A stretch of DNA of 64,000 nt from Enterobacter cloacae complex sp. R_G8 (GCF_024599795.1 NZ_CP102246.1:496001-560000); one strand, 5' to 3'. Positions 1-10,162 are shown, counted from the stretch's first letter. Notes: generated from the letters alone by a model not told the origin. Program-made: numbers and translations.

Positions 1-2
1 TG

Positions 3-170
3 CTCTTTGCCGTGCTGTTCATGTTCATCGGCGCCCAGTTTGTCGGGATGGGGCTGCTCGGTGAGTACATTGGCCGTATCTATAACGATGTTCGCGCACG
101 TCCGCGCTACTTTATTCAACGTGTTGTCCGCCAGGAACACAAAGTCTCTCAAGAGGAAAAACACCCATGA
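3..170 (+). CDS. arnC: ArnC C-terminal fragment, undecaprenyl-phosphate 4-deoxy-4-formamido-L-arabinose transferase
   Basis: Only the last 55 codons are in the window; the start lies upstream. The fragment reads in frame 3 through a hydrophobic stretch ([15 protein letters not shown]) and a GEYIGR motif, then a basic, charged tail, as at the end of ArnC-type family 2 glycosyltransferases with C-terminal membrane helices. ArnC transfers formylated aminoarabinose from UDP to undecaprenyl phosphate at the inner membrane. The TGA stop overlaps the arnA ATG (ATGA), the junction expected in an arnBCADTEF operon. Identity rests on the fragment plus the unambiguous downstream arn genes. Confidence 0.88.
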   Translation, partial: LFAVLFMFIGAQFVGMGLLGEYIGRIYNDVRARPRYFIQRVVRQEHKVSQEEKHP

Positions 171-2149
171 AAGCTGTTGTCTTTGCCTATCACGATATGG
201 GGTGCGCGGGCCTGCTTGCCCTGCTTGAAGCGGGTTATGATATCGCTGCCATCTTCACGCATCCGGATGCCGCGGGAGAGAATAATTTCTTTGGCTCCGT
301 GGCGCGTATTGCCGCCGAGCGCGGCATTCCGGTCTACGCGCCGGACGATATCAACCACCCGCTGTGGGTGGATCGCATTCGCGCCCTCGCGCCGGATGTC
401 ATCTTCTCGTTCTACTACCGCAATTTGATCTGTGACGAGATCTTAAGCCTGGCGAAAACAGGGGCATTTAACCTTCACGGCTCGCTGCTGCCCGCCTACC
501 GTGGCCGCGCGCCGCTGAACTGGGTGCTGGTGAATGGTGAAACTGAAACCGGTGTGACCCTGCACCGCATGGTGCACCGCGCGGATGCGGGTGCCATCAT
601 TGCGCAGCAGCGTGTGGCCATCGGCGCGGATGAGACGGCGCTGCAGCTTCATCAGAAACTCTGCTCGGTGGCGCAAAGCTTGCTGCGCGATGCACTGCCG
701 ACCATCCTGAACGGCACCTTCAGCGAGACCGCTCAGGACGAGAGCAAGGCGAGTTGTTTTGGCCGCCGCACGCCGGAAGACGGCCGTCTGGACTGGAACA
801 AGCCCGCCCGCCAGCTGCACAACCTGGTGCGCGCAGTGACCGACCCCTGGCCGGGGGCGTATAGCTTTGCCGGCGTCAGCAAATTCATCGTCTGGAAATC
901 CAACGTGCGCGATGACGTCCCGGTCGCGAAACCGGGCACCATCGTCTCTGTCTCTCCGCTGATTGTCAGCTGCGGCGAGCAGGCGCTGGAGATCGTGACC
1001 GGTCAGACCGACAACGGCGTTTATGTTCAGGGCGCGCAGCTGGCGCAGTCTCTGGGGCTGGTTCCCGGCGCCTTGATCACCAGCGCCCCGGTGGTGGCAA
1101 TTAAGCGCCGCACCCGCGTGTTGATCCTCGGTGTGAACGGTTTTATTGGTAACCACCTGACCGAGCGTCTGCTGAAAGACGATAACTACGAAATTTATGG
1201 CCTCGACATTGGCTCCGATGCCATCAGCCGTTTCCTTGACTGCCCGCGTTTCCATTTCGTGGAAGGGGATATCAGCATTCACTCCGAGTGGATTGAGTAC
1301 CACATCAAAAAATGCGACGTGGTGCTGCCGCTGGTCGCCATTGCCACGCCGATTGAGTACACCCGCAACCCGCTGCGCGTATTCGAGCTGGACTTTGAAG
1401 AGAACCTGAAGATTATCCGCGACTGCGTGAAATACGATAAGCGCATCATCTTCCCGTCCACCTCCGAAGTGTACGGCATGTGTACCGATAAAAACTTCGA
1501 TGAAGATACCTCTAACCTGGTGGTCGGGCCGATCAACAAGCAGCGCTGGATTTACTCCGTCTCCAAACAGCTGCTGGACCGCGTGATTTGGGCCTACGGC
1601 GAGAAAGAAGGGCTGCGTTTTACCCTGTTCCGGCCGTTTAACTGGATGGGGCCACGTCTGGATAACCTGAACGCGGCGCGCATTGGCAGCTCCCGCGCCA
1701 TTACCCAGCTGATCCTGAACCTGGTGGAAGGCTCGCCCATTAAGCTCATTGAAGGTGGTAAACAAAAACGCTGCTTCACCGACATCAGCGACGGCATCGA
1801 AGCCCTGTTCCGCATCATCGAAAACAAGGATGGACGCTGCAACGGGGAGATTATCAACATTGGCAACCCGGATAACGAAGCGAGCATTCGTGAACTGGCC
1901 GAAATGCTGTTGGCCAGCTTTGAGCGCCATCCGCTGCGTAACCAGTTCCCGCCGTTTGCAGGATTCCGCGAAGTGGAAAGCAGCAGCTACTATGGCAAAG
2001 GCTACCAGGACGTTGAGCACCGCAAACCGAGCATTCGCAATGCGAAGCGCTGCCTGAACTGGACGCCAACGGTGAAGATGGAGCAGACCATTGATGAGAC
2101 GCTCGATTTCTTCCTGCGCACCGTGGAGCTGTCGGAACAGGCCTCATGA
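167..2149 (+). CDS. arnA: ArnA, bifunctional UDP-aminoarabinose formyltransferase / UDP-glucuronate decarboxylase
   Basis: 660 residues, the usual ArnA length. The N-terminal half is a 10-formyltetrahydrofolate-dependent formyltransferase; catalytic Asn102, His104 (in [14 protein letters not shown]) and Asp140 are all present. The C-terminal half (from about residue 315) is an NAD-dependent SDR-type decarboxylase with [10 protein letters not shown] for the dinucleotide and the SEVYG and YSVSK motifs. The C-terminal domain oxidatively decarboxylates UDP-glucuronate to the 4-keto sugar; the N-terminal domain formylates UDP-Ara4N after ArnB transamination. The start overlaps the arnC stop and the end overlaps arnD by ATGA, indicating coupled translation. 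No missing active-site residue was noticed. Confidence 0.98.
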   Translation: MKAVVFAYHDMGCAGLLALLEAGYDIAAIFTHPDAAGENNFFGSVARIAAERGIPVYAPDDINHPLWVDRIRALAPDVIFSFYYRNLICDEILSLAKTGAFNLHGSLLPAYRGRAPLNWVLVNGETETGVTLHRMVHRADAGAIIAQQRVAIGADETALQLHQKLCSVAQSLLRDALPTILNGTFSETAQDESKASCFGRRTPEDGRLDWNKPARQLHNLVRAVTDPWPGAYSFAGVSKFIVWKSNVRDDVPVAKPGTIVSVSPLIVSCGEQALEIVTGQTDNGVYVQGAQLAQSLGLVPGALITSAPVVAIKRRTRVLILGVNGFIGNHLTERLLKDDNYEIYGLDIGSDAISRFLDCPRFHFVEGDISIHSEWIEYHIKKCDVVLPLVAIATPIEYTRNPLRVFELDFEENLKIIRDCVKYDKRIIFPSTSEVYGMCTDKNFDEDTSNLVVGPINKQRWIYSVSKQLLDRVIWAYGEKEGLRFTLFRPFNWMGPRLDNLNAARIGSSRAITQLILNLVEGSPIKLIEGGKQKRCFTDISDGIEALFRIIENKDGRCNGEIINIGNPDNEASIRELAEMLLASFERHPLRNQFPPFAGFREVESSSYYGKGYQDVEHRKPSIRNAKRCLNWTPTVKMEQTIDETLDFFLRTVELSEQAS

Positions 2150-3048
2150 AAAAAGTCGGTTTACGCATTGATGTCGATACCTTCAGGGGAACGCGTGACG
2201 GCGTTCCCGGACTGCTGACGCTGCTGAGCAAGCACGATGTGCGTGCCAGCATCTTTTTCAGCGTGGGGCCAGACAACATGGGACGTCATTTATGGCGTCT
2301 GGTTAAACCGGCATTTCTGTTCAAAATGCTGCGCTCGCGCGCAGCATCGCTCTACGGCTGGGATATTTTGCTGGCCGGTACCGCATGGCCCGGCAGGCGT
2401 ATCGGCGCGGGTAACGACGCCATCATCCGTGAAGCGGCGCAGCACCATGAGGTCGGCCTGCATGCCTGGGATCACCATGCCTGGCAGGCCTGGGCGGGCG
2501 TCTGGGATATTCCTCGCCTGGCCCGGGAAATCGAGCGTGGTCTGCGGGAGCTGGAGGCCATTATCGGTCAACCGGTGCGCTGCTCCGCCGTGGCGGGATG
2601 GCGTGCGGATCAACGCGTCGTGAAAGCCAAAGAGACGTTCGCGTTTCGCTACAACAGCGATTGCCGGGGTAGCGGACCGTTTTTACCGCAGCTCGGTGAA
2701 AACCGCGTTGGCACGGTGCAAATCCCGGTCACGCTTCCCACCTGGGATGAAGTGGTGGGGCGCGAGGTGACCGCCGACGGCTTCAACCGCTACATTCTGG
2801 ACTGCATGCATCGCGACACCGGCACCCCGGTCTACACCATCCACGCCGAGGTGGAGGGGATTGCGTATCAGCATGATTTCGATGCGCTGTTGACGCTGGC
2901 GGCGCAGGAGGGGATTCAGTTCTGCCCGTTGATCGACCTGCTGCCAGACGATCTCAGTACGCTGCCCGTCGGCAAAATTGTGCGTAATGACATGGCTGGC
3001 CGGGAAGGCTGGCTTGGCTATCAACAAACCGTGAGTCCGGTACCATGA
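2146..3048 (+). CDS. arnD: ArnD, 4-deoxy-4-formamido-L-arabinose-phosphoundecaprenol deformylase
   Basis: 300 residues with a NodB/polysaccharide-deacetylase fold. [16 protein letters not shown] carries the conserved metal-binding Asp region near the N-terminus, and [14 protein letters not shown] (about residues 102-115) supplies the metal-binding His motif. It removes the formyl group from undecaprenyl-phosphate-linked Ara4FN, making the pathway irreversible before transfer to lipid A. Four-base overlaps with arnA and arnT show it is an internal operon gene. Family assignment is direct from the motifs; the specific substrate follows from the arn context. Confidence 0.97.
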   Translation: MKKVGLRIDVDTFRGTRDGVPGLLTLLSKHDVRASIFFSVGPDNMGRHLWRLVKPAFLFKMLRSRAASLYGWDILLAGTAWPGRRIGAGNDAIIREAAQHHEVGLHAWDHHAWQAWAGVWDIPRLAREIERGLRELEAIIGQPVRCSAVAGWRADQRVVKAKETFAFRYNSDCRGSGPFLPQLGENRVGTVQIPVTLPTWDEVVGREVTADGFNRYILDCMHRDTGTPVYTIHAEVEGIAYQHDFDALLTLAAQEGIQFCPLIDLLPDDLSTLPVGKIVRNDMAGREGWLGYQQTVSPVP

Positions 3049-4700
3049 AAGTCGCCCGTTATGGCTTAGTGCTGTTCGCCCTGTTTATTGTTTACTACCT
3101 CATTCCGGTTGATATCCGTCTGTTATGGCAGCCTGATGAAACGCGCTATGCGGAAATCAGCCGTGAAATGCTCGCCTCCGGCGACTGGATTGTGCCCCAT
3201 TTTCTGGGGCTGCGTTACTTTGAAAAGCCGATTGCCGGTTACTGGGTCAACAGCCTCGGGCAACTGCTGTTTGGCCACACGAACTTTGCCGTGCGCGCCG
3301 GGGCCATTTTTTCCACCGGCCTGACGGCGCTGCTGGTCATCTGGATGGCCCGGCAACTCTGGCGTGATAAACGCGTTGCCCTGTTCTCCGGCCTGATCTT
3401 CCTGACGCTGTTTCTGGTGTATGGCATTGGCACCTATGCCGTGCTCGATCCCATCATCACCCTGTGGCTGGTGGCGGCGATGTGCAGTTTCTGGCTGGCC
3501 TCGCAGGCGCACACCCTGGCTGGCAAAGCGGGGGGCTACATATTGCTGGGGCTGGCCTGCGGTATGGGGGTGATGACCAAAGGTTTCCTCGCCCTGGCGG
3601 TGCCGGTTCTTGGCGTCCTGCCGTGGGTGATAGCCCAAAAGCGCTGGAAAGAGGTGCTGATTTTTGGCGGGCTCGCTATCCTGAGCTGCGTGCTCATTGT
3701 CCTGCCCTGGGGGCTGGCGATTGCCCGGCGTGAACCCGATTTCTGGCGCTACTTCTTCTGGGTTGAACACATTCAGCGTTTCGCCCAAAGCGACGCCCAG
3801 CACAAAGCCCCGTTCTGGTATTACCTGCCATTCCTGGTCGCGGGCTGCCTGCCGTGGCTGGCGCTGTTGCCCGGTGCGCTACGTCTGGGCTGGCGTGAAA
3901 AACATCCTGCAGGCGGCGGACTTTATCTGCTCGGATGGGTGGTGATGCCATTTTTGTTCTTCAGCATCGCCAAAGGTAAGCTGCCGACCTACATCCTGCC
4001 GTGTTTTGCCCCGCTGGCGATCCTGATGGCGCGCTATGCCTGCCTTGCGGCGGAAAAAGGTGCCAGGGCGTTACGCATTAACGGCGGGATTAACCTGGCG
4101 TTTGGCGTCATCGGCGTGGTGGCGGCGCTGGTGGTCTCTCCGTGGGGGCTGGCTAAGCATCCGGTCTGGACGTCGGTCGAACTGTATAAAGTCTTCTGCG
4201 CGGTGGTGGCCTTCCTCGTCTGGGCCGTGGTGGGCTGGTTTAGCTTCAGACGGAGCCAGCAACGCTGGTGGCTGGCGGCGCTGTGCCCTGCCGGGCTGGC
4301 GTTGCTGATTGGCTTTGCCATTCCCAACCTGGTGGTGGATTCCAAACAGCCGCAGTCGCTGGTGGATACCGTGCGCGACCCGCTCCAGCAGAGCCGGTTC
4401 GTGCTGGCCGATAACGTCGGCGTGGCGGCAGGGCTGGCGTGGGAGCTGAAGCGTAACGACATCATCCTGTTTGGTCAGAGCGGTGAGCTGCGCTACGGGC
4501 TGGATTACCCGGATGTGAAAGACCGCTTTATCAATAAAGATGACTTTGCGCAGTGGCTGGCGACGCATCGCCAGCAGGGGAGCGTGTCGCTGGTGATCCT
4601 GCTGTCGAAGAACGACGATCTGAAACGAGCCAACCTGCCAGCGCCTGACCACCTGTATATCCAGGGGCGGCTGGCTTACCTGCAGTATCTTCCGCAATGA
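3045..4700 (+). CDS. arnT: ArnT, undecaprenyl phosphate-alpha-4-amino-4-deoxy-L-arabinose:lipid A transferase
   Basis: 551 residues, a GT-C family integral membrane glycosyltransferase (PMT-like). The protein starts with a membrane helix, then [16 protein letters not shown], the first periplasmic loop with the acidic residues typical of this family, followed by many hydrophobic helices and a soluble C-terminal domain. ArnT transfers Ara4N from the lipid carrier to lipid A phosphates on the periplasmic face, lowering negative charge and giving polymyxin resistance. It overlaps arnD and arnE by 4 bp each. PhoPQ/PmrAB control is known for the family but its promoter lies outside this window. Confidence 0.98.
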   Translation: MKVARYGLVLFALFIVYYLIPVDIRLLWQPDETRYAEISREMLASGDWIVPHFLGLRYFEKPIAGYWVNSLGQLLFGHTNFAVRAGAIFSTGLTALLVIWMARQLWRDKRVALFSGLIFLTLFLVYGIGTYAVLDPIITLWLVAAMCSFWLASQAHTLAGKAGGYILLGLACGMGVMTKGFLALAVPVLGVLPWVIAQKRWKEVLIFGGLAILSCVLIVLPWGLAIARREPDFWRYFFWVEHIQRFAQSDAQHKAPFWYYLPFLVAGCLPWLALLPGALRLGWREKHPAGGGLYLLGWVVMPFLFFSIAKGKLPTYILPCFAPLAILMARYACLAAEKGARALRINGGINLAFGVIGVVAALVVSPWGLAKHPVWTSVELYKVFCAVVAFLVWAVVGWFSFRRSQQRWWLAALCPAGLALLIGFAIPNLVVDSKQPQSLVDTVRDPLQQSRFVLADNVGVAAGLAWELKRNDIILFGQSGELRYGLDYPDVKDRFINKDDFAQWLATHRQQGSVSLVILLSKNDDLKRANLPAPDHLYIQGRLAYLQYLPQ

Positions 4701-5035
4701 TGACCTGGTGGTGGCTGGTGCTGGCAAGTTTGCTGACCTGCGCGGGACAGCTCTGCCAGAAGCAGGCGACCCGTCCGGCGACAACCGGGCGGCGTGGCGT
4801 GCATATTATGCTGTGGATGGGGCTCGCCTTGCTGGCGCTGGGCTGCGGCATGCTGGTCTGGCTGGGGGTGTTGCAGCGTCTTCCCGTCGGGGTGGCCTAT
4901 CCGATGCTGAGCCTCAATTTTGTCTGGGTGACACTGGCGGCGAAGGGACTCTGGCATGAAAAGGTAGCCTGGCATCACTGGCTGGGCGTGGGGTTGATCA
5001 TCACCGGGATAGTGTTGCTGGGAGGAAGCCTGTGA
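4697..5035 (+). CDS. arnE: ArnE, flippase subunit for undecaprenyl-phosphate-aminoarabinose
   Basis: 112 residues with four predicted membrane helices, a small EamA/SMR-like protein. The helix hairpin [19 protein letters not shown] is typical of the ArnE/ArnF pair. With ArnF it is thought to flip undecaprenyl-phosphate-Ara4N across the inner membrane so that ArnT can use it. It overlaps arnT at the start and arnF at the end by 4 bp, so ArnE and ArnF are probably made in equal amounts. Confidence 0.95.
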   Translation: MMTWWWLVLASLLTCAGQLCQKQATRPATTGRRGVHIMLWMGLALLALGCGMLVWLGVLQRLPVGVAYPMLSLNFVWVTLAAKGLWHEKVAWHHWLGVGLIITGIVLLGGSL

Positions 5036-5436
5036 AAGGGGTGTTCTGGGCCTTATGCAGCGTGGTGTTAGTCAGCGTGGCGCAGCTGCTGCTGCGCAGT
5101 GCCATGCAGGCGCTTCCGCCCGTCGGCGAGGCGTTGGCATTTTTCAGGGCCCTCTGGCATTTCTCGTCCGGTACCGCCGCGCTACTGCTGGGGCTGATGG
5201 GCTATGTGGCCTCTATGGGCTGCTGGTATCTGGCGCTGCATCGCATGGCACTCAGCAAAGCGTATGCCTTGCTGAGCCTCAGTTATATTCTGGTGTGGGG
5301 CGCGGCGATCCTGCTGCCCGGCTGGGGCGAGTCGTTCTCGTGGCAGGGGCTGGCGGGCGTCGGGTTGATTATGCTGGGCGTGCTGGTGATATTTCTGCCC
5401 CGGACATCGGGTGGTGAAAAATCGCCCCGGGGGTAA
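5032..5436 (+). CDS. arnF: ArnF, flippase subunit for undecaprenyl-phosphate-aminoarabinose
   Basis: 134 residues, slightly longer than E. coli ArnF (128). It has four membrane helices and the conserved [20 protein letters not shown] segment. It partners ArnE and closes the arn operon. The last 68 bp, encoding the polar tail after IFLP, run antisense to the 3' end of acpT, which is transcribed towards it. No T-rich hairpin was seen after the stop, so arn transcription may end inside, or continue antisense into, the APE operon. Confidence 0.95.
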   Translation: MKGVFWALCSVVLVSVAQLLLRSAMQALPPVGEALAFFRALWHFSSGTAALLLGLMGYVASMGCWYLALHRMALSKAYALLSLSYILVWGAAILLPGWGESFSWQGLAGVGLIMLGVLVIFLPRTSGGEKSPRG

Positions 5437-5986
5437 GGGTAAACGGGGTGGGCGTGCAGACGGCGAGACTCAGCGAGCCAAACTGAAGCTGGCTGACCGA
5501 GTGGGTCTGTGAGGTGCTGTCGATGCTGACAATCTGCCAGGCGCTGCCGCCTCGCTGCTTCACAATCGCCTCCTTACGCGTCCAGATCCCCCAGAACGCG
5601 GAGAGCTTCGCCTCCTGCGCTTCGCGTTCCAGCTCTGCATGTTCCGCCACGCTGAACACCGCGTTCGCCAGTGCCTGCCAGTTTTCACGCGGGCGTATCA
5701 CTTCGATATCGCAGCCTACTTCACCTTCATCGCTCACCAGCAGGGCAATGTCGTCCCCGCTGTGGCTCAGGTTAAACCAGAGCCGATGATCTTTCGCAAA
5801 GGCGGGTTTCCCCTGTTCACCGTACACGATATCGGGCAGCGGAGACGGGGACAATGCCCGGGCGAGCAGCGTCCTGCCTGCCAGCCAGGAACGGTGTCGC
5901 GCACCCTGAGGTGCCATATCTGCGAGCGTTGACGCCAGCGGGTCCGCGCTAAGGGTGGAGATTTTTCCCAGTATAAACTGGTACAT
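5369..5986 (-). CDS. acpT: AcpT, 4'-phosphopantetheinyl transferase
   Basis: 205 residues, very similar to E. coli AcpT through most of its length (YGEQGKPAF, LWFNLSHSGDDIALL, GCDIEVIRPR, IWTRKEAIVKQRGGSAWQIV). The Asp of GCDIEV and the KEA motif are the Mg2+/CoA site of the Sfp/AcpT superfamily. It attaches phosphopantetheine to carrier proteins, here most likely ApeE and ApeF of the same operon. The start is 2 bp after the apeR stop. The last ~15 residues differ from the E. coli protein and extend it by about ten; this tail lies antisense to arnF. E. coli K-12 keeps acpT as an orphan at the same chromosomal position next to yhhT. Confidence 0.96.
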   Translation of the reverse strand: MYQFILGKISTLSADPLASTLADMAPQGARHRSWLAGRTLLARALSPSPLPDIVYGEQGKPAFAKDHRLWFNLSHSGDDIALLVSDEGEVGCDIEVIRPRENWQALANAVFSVAEHAELEREAQEAKLSAFWGIWTRKEAIVKQRGGSAWQIVSIDSTSQTHSVSQLQFGSLSLAVCTPTPFTLTPGAIFHHPMSGAEISPARPA

Positions 5987-5988
5987 AG

Positions 5989-7218
5989 TTACGCCCAGCG
6001 TTTGATAATGATTGAGGTATTGATGCCGCCAAACGCGAAGTTATTGCTTTGCAGATACTCGCAGTCAATCTGACGGGCTTCCCCCATAATATAATCTAAA
6101 GCACCGCATTGCTCATCCGGTTGTCTTAAATTGAGCGTCGGGGCAAACCAGCCTTCACGCATCATCTGCACGCTCATCCACGCTTCCAGCGCACCGCAGG
6201 CGCCTAACGTATGGCCAAAATAGCTTTTCAGCGAGGAGATGGGGACGTTGTCGCCAAAGATGGCCGCAGTGGCCTGGCTTTCGGCGATATCACCGCGATC
6301 GGTGGCGGTGCCGTGGGCGGAGATATATCCGATGTCCGATGCGCGTAAGCCTGCTATCGCCAGCGATTGCGCCATGCAAATCTGCATGGTTTCACGCTGC
6401 GGTTGGGTAATATGCGCCGCATCGCAGTTGGTGGCAAAGCCCACGATTTCGCCATAGATGGTCGCCCCGCGTGCTTTGGCGTGCTCCAGCTCTTCCAGAA
6501 TCAGCGTGCCTGCCCCTTCGCCGATGACCAGCCCATCGCGCGCGGTATCGAAGGGCGACGGCGTGGTTTTCGGCGCGTCGTTGCGCTGGCTGGTGGCGAA
6601 CAGCGTATCAAATACCGCCGCTTCTGACGGACAAAGCTCCTCGGCGCCCCCGGCGACCATCACGGTCTGATAACCATGGCGAATGGCTTCCCAGGCGTAA
6701 CCAATCGCCTGGCTGCCGGAAGTACAGGCACTCGACGTGGGAATGACGCGCCCCCGCAGACCAAAGAACAGGCCGGTATTGACCGCGGTGGTGTGCGGCA
6801 TCATCTGCACATAGGTGGTGCCGGTGATGTTATTGGTGTGTTTTTCCATCAGCATGGAGGCGAAGTCGCTGACCGGGCCCGTGCTACCCGTGGACGACCC
6901 ATAGGCGATGCCGGTTTGCCCCTGCGTCAGTACCGGGTCATCGATCAGGCCCGCCTGCTCAAGTGCCAGTTCGGTGGCGCGGGTAGAGAGCAGCGACACG
7001 CGACCCATGGCGCGAATGCGCTTGCGGGTATAGTGTGCCGGGAGGGTGAAATCCTCGATAGGGGCGGCCAGCAGGGTTTGCAGACCGGCATACTCTTGCC
7101 ACTCCGTCATGGTGCGTACGGCATTTTCGTAGCCGAGCAGCCGCTGTGCAATGGTCGGCCAGTCGTCGCCAAAGGCGGTCACGCCCCCCATCCCCGTAAT
7201 CACCACCCGACGCGTCAT
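5989..7218 (-). CDS. apeR: ApeR-like beta-ketoacyl-ACP synthase
   Basis: 409 residues, a FabF-type ketosynthase. The nucleophile elbow PTSSACTSGSQAIG carries the catalytic Cys, and the two His motifs are SAHGTATDRGD and SYFGHTLGACG. A standalone, apparently complete ketosynthase in addition to the ApeO/ApeC pair is typical of APE clusters, where it is proposed to act early in chain building or on shorter chains. It overlaps apeQ by an ATGA junction and is followed 2 bp later by acpT. Enzyme class is certain; the exact step is inferred from reference clusters. Confidence 0.9.
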   Translation of the reverse strand: MTRRVVITGMGGVTAFGDDWPTIAQRLLGYENAVRTMTEWQEYAGLQTLLAAPIEDFTLPAHYTRKRIRAMGRVSLLSTRATELALEQAGLIDDPVLTQGQTGIAYGSSTGSTGPVSDFASMLMEKHTNNITGTTYVQMMPHTTAVNTGLFFGLRGRVIPTSSACTSGSQAIGYAWEAIRHGYQTVMVAGGAEELCPSEAAVFDTLFATSQRNDAPKTTPSPFDTARDGLVIGEGAGTLILEELEHAKARGATIYGEIVGFATNCDAAHITQPQRETMQICMAQSLAIAGLRASDIGYISAHGTATDRGDIAESQATAAIFGDNVPISSLKSYFGHTLGACGALEAWMSVQMMREGWFAPTLNLRQPDEQCGALDYIMGEARQIDCEYLQSNNFAFGGINTSIIIKRWA

Positions 7219-7946
7219 AACATCCCCCCGTTGATCGAGATCACCTGGCGTGTCACATAGCCTGCCCGGTCCGACATCAGATAACTCGCCAGACCGGCTA
7301 CCTCGTCGGCCTGTCCCATGCGCTGCATCGGGATCATGGACATGGCCTCTTTCAGCGCGGCCTCTTCCATCTCGATCATACCGGTATCAATCAGCCCTGG
7401 CGCGATGCAGTTGACGGTAATTTTGCGCTTTGCCAGTTCAATGGCCAGCGCCTTGGTGGCGCCGATAATACCGGCCTTGGCGGCACTGTAGTTCACCTGC
7501 CCACGGTTGCCCATTACGCCTGACACGGACGACAGGGTAATAATTCGTCCGCCCTTGCGGGTTGCGATCATCGGCATGATGCAGGGATGAATGACGTTAT
7601 AAAAACTGTCGAGGTTGGTGTGGATGACGCTGTCCCAGTCCTCGTCGCTGAGCGCCGGAAACGCGCCATCGCGGGCGATTCCGGCATTGCTGACCACGCC
7701 ATACCATGCGCCAAAGGTGCTGATTTCCTGTTCCAGAACCTCGCGGCACTGCTCGCGGTTACCCACGTCAAAGGTCAGTAAACGGCCCGTTCCGCCAGCC
7801 TGAACAATGCTCTCCAGCGTCTCGCGCGCACCGTCAGCATCATGATGGTAATGCACGCCCACGGTGAAACCGTCAGCCGCAAGCTGACGGGCGATGGCGC
7901 GGCCAATGCCTTTGCTGGCGCCCGTGACCAGTACAGAACGTGTCAT
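7215..7946 (-). CDS. apeQ: ApeQ-like 3-ketoacyl-ACP reductase (SDR)
   Basis: 243 residues, a FabG-type short-chain dehydrogenase. TGASKGIGRAIA (residues ~8-19) binds NADPH; the catalytic Ser lies in LSSVSGVMG and the Tyr and Lys in YSAAKAG. It reduces the 3-keto group after each elongation. It overlaps apeP and apeR by 4 bp on either side. The whole set KS-KR-DH without an enoyl reductase explains a conjugated polyene product: double bonds are made but not reduced. Confidence 0.92.
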   Translation of the reverse strand: MTRSVLVTGASKGIGRAIARQLAADGFTVGVHYHHDADGARETLESIVQAGGTGRLLTFDVGNREQCREVLEQEISTFGAWYGVVSNAGIARDGAFPALSDEDWDSVIHTNLDSFYNVIHPCIMPMIATRKGGRIITLSSVSGVMGNRGQVNYSAAKAGIIGATKALAIELAKRKITVNCIAPGLIDTGMIEMEEAALKEAMSMIPMQRMGQADEVAGLASYLMSDRAGYVTRQVISINGGML

Positions 7947-8416
7947 GATGAAGCTCCCTGGGTGAAAAGTGAGGTTAATTCGTCTTCGCTGGGCTGGAAC
8001 GTATTCACGCGGCCCGTGGCAAGAGGGGCGTTATCTGCCTGAATCGTGCATTCAAAGCTGCCAAAGCGTTCGTCCTGCATCAGGCGCTCGATGGTAATGG
8101 TTAACGTGGTGCCGGCGGCAAAGCGGCCCGTGCTACACACCAGCTCGCGTGCACCCAGCACCATGCCCAGCGGACTGTGGGGCAGCCCTTTTTGCAGGCG
8201 GTGCCATTCAGACCAGACGCCCACGGTCTGGGCCATCAGTTCCAGCGCAAACCAGCCTGGCAGATCGCCGTCAACGTTCAGGAACGGCGCAAGCACACCG
8301 CGCCCGTTGACCGTGACGCTGCACACCGCACTGCTGTCGGTGACACGCTCAACGCGCTCCAGCAGCATCATCGGTGCGTCGTGAGGCAGGTAGTCGGCGG
8401 GGGATAAATAACTCAT
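7943..8416 (-). CDS. apeP: ApeP-like hot-dog dehydratase subunit
   Basis: 157 residues, related to the FabA/FabZ hot-dog family by the segment LPGWFALELMAQTVG, which aligns with the central helix of FabA. The Glu of ALELMAQ sits where FabA/FabZ have the acidic catalytic residue, but the His upstream is replaced (FLNVDGDLPG), so it lacks half of the normal active site. In the characterised APE system ApeP works together with ApeI as a dehydratase complex, which fits the missing His. Four-base overlaps with apeO and apeQ. Confidence 0.88.
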   Translation of the reverse strand: MSYLSPADYLPHDAPMMLLERVERVTDSSAVCSVTVNGRGVLAPFLNVDGDLPGWFALELMAQTVGVWSEWHRLQKGLPHSPLGMVLGARELVCSTGRFAAGTTLTITIERLMQDERFGSFECTIQADNAPLATGRVNTFQPSEDELTSLFTQGASS

Positions 8417-9582
8417 GACACTCTCCCCAGCAGCAGGCTGGCGTTGTTTCCGCCAAAGGCGAATGAGTTCGATAAAATCACCGGTTTTTTCAGGGGCGCA
8501 CGCTGATGCAGCAGGCCGCAGGGCGGCAGCGTGTCGTCCGGCGCGTAGCGGGAGAAATCCTGCGGCGGCAGCGGCAGGTCACGGGTCAGGATCAGCCAGC
8601 TTAATGCGGCTTCGGTGATCCCGGCCGCGCCAAGCGTATGGCCGGTGAGGTGTTTGGTAGAGCTGCACGGTACCCGGTCGCCAAAGAGGGTGTTAATCAC
8701 GTGCGCCTCAATCCGATCGTTGAGGGGAGTGGCGGTGCCGTGCAAATTAATATAGCCCACCTCGTCTGCCGTCATGCCTGCCGCCTTCAGCGCCTGAGTA
8801 ATAGCGCGAATGGCGCCTTCCCCCTCGGGATGTGGGGCAGAGATATGGTACGCATCGCTCGATTCGCCCGCCCCCAGCAGCGCCACCTGATCCGCTTCGC
8901 GGGTCAGCACCATGAGGGCCGCCGCTTCACCGATGGTGATCCCCCGGCGGTCGCGGCCAAACGGTTCGCACTGCGTGGGCGAGAGCGATTCAAGGCTGTT
9001 AAAACCATTGACCGGCATACGGCTTAAGCTGTCTGCCCCGCCCACAAGGGCGACGTCCACCAGTCCGGCCTCAATCAGACGCTGCCCGCTGATGATCGCC
9101 CGGGCGCTGGAGGAGCAGGCAGTCGAAATGGTATACGCCGGGCCATCCAGCTGCAGCCAGTTGGCGAGGAAGCGGGAGGGGTCGCCCAGCTCCTGCTGCG
9201 GGTACTGCCATTGCGGGCTGCGTTCGCCGTTCAGGGAGAGGCGCACGTACTCATCACCTTCATCCAGCCCTGAGGTGCTGGTGCCCAGCACCACCGCCAC
9301 GCGGTCGCGGCCCACGCGGGCAATGGCGGCCTCAACGGCAGGCTGAATCTGTGCCAGCGCCGCCAGCAACAGCTGATTGTTACGGCTGCGGTGTGCAGCC
9401 AGGCTATCCGGTATCGGCGGCAGTTCACCCTCAACGCCGCCCAGCATGGCATCGGGTAAGCCTTGCAGCCATCCGGCGCGGTGACGCATCCCCGGCGCTA
9501 CCCCGGCGTTCAGGTTGGCCGCGATCTCATCGGCCGAGTTGCCCAGCGCGTTGACCATGCCAACAGCGGAAATGTAAATCAT
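8413..9582 (-). CDS. apeO: ApeO-like beta-ketoacyl-ACP synthase
   Basis: 389 residues starting at MIYISAVGMVNALG, 1 bp beyond the apeN stop; an upstream in-frame extension to 9678 would run deep into apeN and has no homologous look. Ketosynthase motifs are complete: STACSSSARAI with the catalytic Cys, NLHGTATPLND and KHLTGHTLGAAG with the two His. In APE systems ApeO pairs with the chain-length factor ApeC to build the polyene. Product assignment beyond ketosynthase is inferred from gene order. Confidence 0.9.
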   Translation of the reverse strand: MIYISAVGMVNALGNSADEIAANLNAGVAPGMRHRAGWLQGLPDAMLGGVEGELPPIPDSLAAHRSRNNQLLLAALAQIQPAVEAAIARVGRDRVAVVLGTSTSGLDEGDEYVRLSLNGERSPQWQYPQQELGDPSRFLANWLQLDGPAYTISTACSSSARAIISGQRLIEAGLVDVALVGGADSLSRMPVNGFNSLESLSPTQCEPFGRDRRGITIGEAAALMVLTREADQVALLGAGESSDAYHISAPHPEGEGAIRAITQALKAAGMTADEVGYINLHGTATPLNDRIEAHVINTLFGDRVPCSSTKHLTGHTLGAAGITEAALSWLILTRDLPLPPQDFSRYAPDDTLPPCGLLHQRAPLKKPVILSNSFAFGGNNASLLLGRVS

Positions 9583-9583
9583 C

Positions 9584-10162
9584 TCAGTCACCCAGATATT
9601 GAATGGTGATGTGGTATTTAAAGACGTGCTGCGCAATGCTGATCGGCTCGCGCTTACCGTTGCGTTGCAGGTAGACAATCTCGGTGACCAGCTTGCCGTC
9701 AGGGTTACGCAGTTCGCGTCGGGTGCCAGTATCCTTTAGCGTCCAGCCTTTCGGCAACTGCGGCTGCCAGGCGCTGAGCGGCCAGTGGCTGAGCATCACA
9801 TCCGCCAGCACCTGGCTGGCGGGCGGTAGCTGGGGCATAACAACCGACTGCTCGGTATGGATCCCGGTGTTGTCATAGGTCGCGAGAAACAGGCGGATCC
9901 CGACCGACGAGAGCCCGGCAAGCGTCATTTTTTGCCCGTCAGCGTTCAGCAGAACCAGCAGCGACTGGGTCTGGCCGTTAAACCGGCCGGTCAGCAACTG
10001 CTGAGAACGGATGGCTGGCGTAATGCCCGGCGGTGGCAGCGTCACCTGCGTGCCCGGTTGCAGCCAGGCCTGCGGGCGAGTTTCTTCAGTATCGGTCGAA
10101 TGGCTGCAGCCTGCCAGCAGCAGCGTCGCAGCCAGCGCGGCGGCGCGGTAAAAAGCGTTCAT
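9584..10162 (-). CDS. apeN: ApeN-like outer-membrane lipoprotein (DUF3261 type)
   Basis: 192 residues with a lipoprotein signal: basic N-terminus, hydrophobic run and LAGC lipobox, giving a lipidated Cys at about residue 19. The mature part has no transmembrane helix. Such DUF3261 proteins are regular members of APE clusters, between the MMPL exporter and a ketosynthase, and are assumed to help move or anchor the lipid-linked polyene in the outer membrane. The start codon overlaps the apeM stop by one base (TGATG). No enzymatic motif was recognised. Confidence 0.82.
   Translation of the reverse strand: MNAFYRAAALAATLLLAGCSHSTDTEETRPQAWLQPGTQVTLPPPGITPAIRSQQLLTGRFNGQTQSLLVLLNADGQKMTLAGLSSVGIRLFLATYDNTGIHTEQSVVMPQLPPASQVLADVMLSHWPLSAWQPQLPKGWTLKDTGTRRELRNPDGKLVTEIVYLQRNGKREPISIAQHVFKYHITIQYLGD

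Noticed and set aside
443..2020. 525-codon open frame antisense to arnA
   Set aside because: It lies wholly within arnA, has no recognisable domain or ribosome site, and is expected from the GC-biased codon use of the real gene.
9583..9678. N-terminal extension of apeO
   Set aside because: It would run 95 bp into apeN, and the ketosynthase homology begins at the ATG at 9582.
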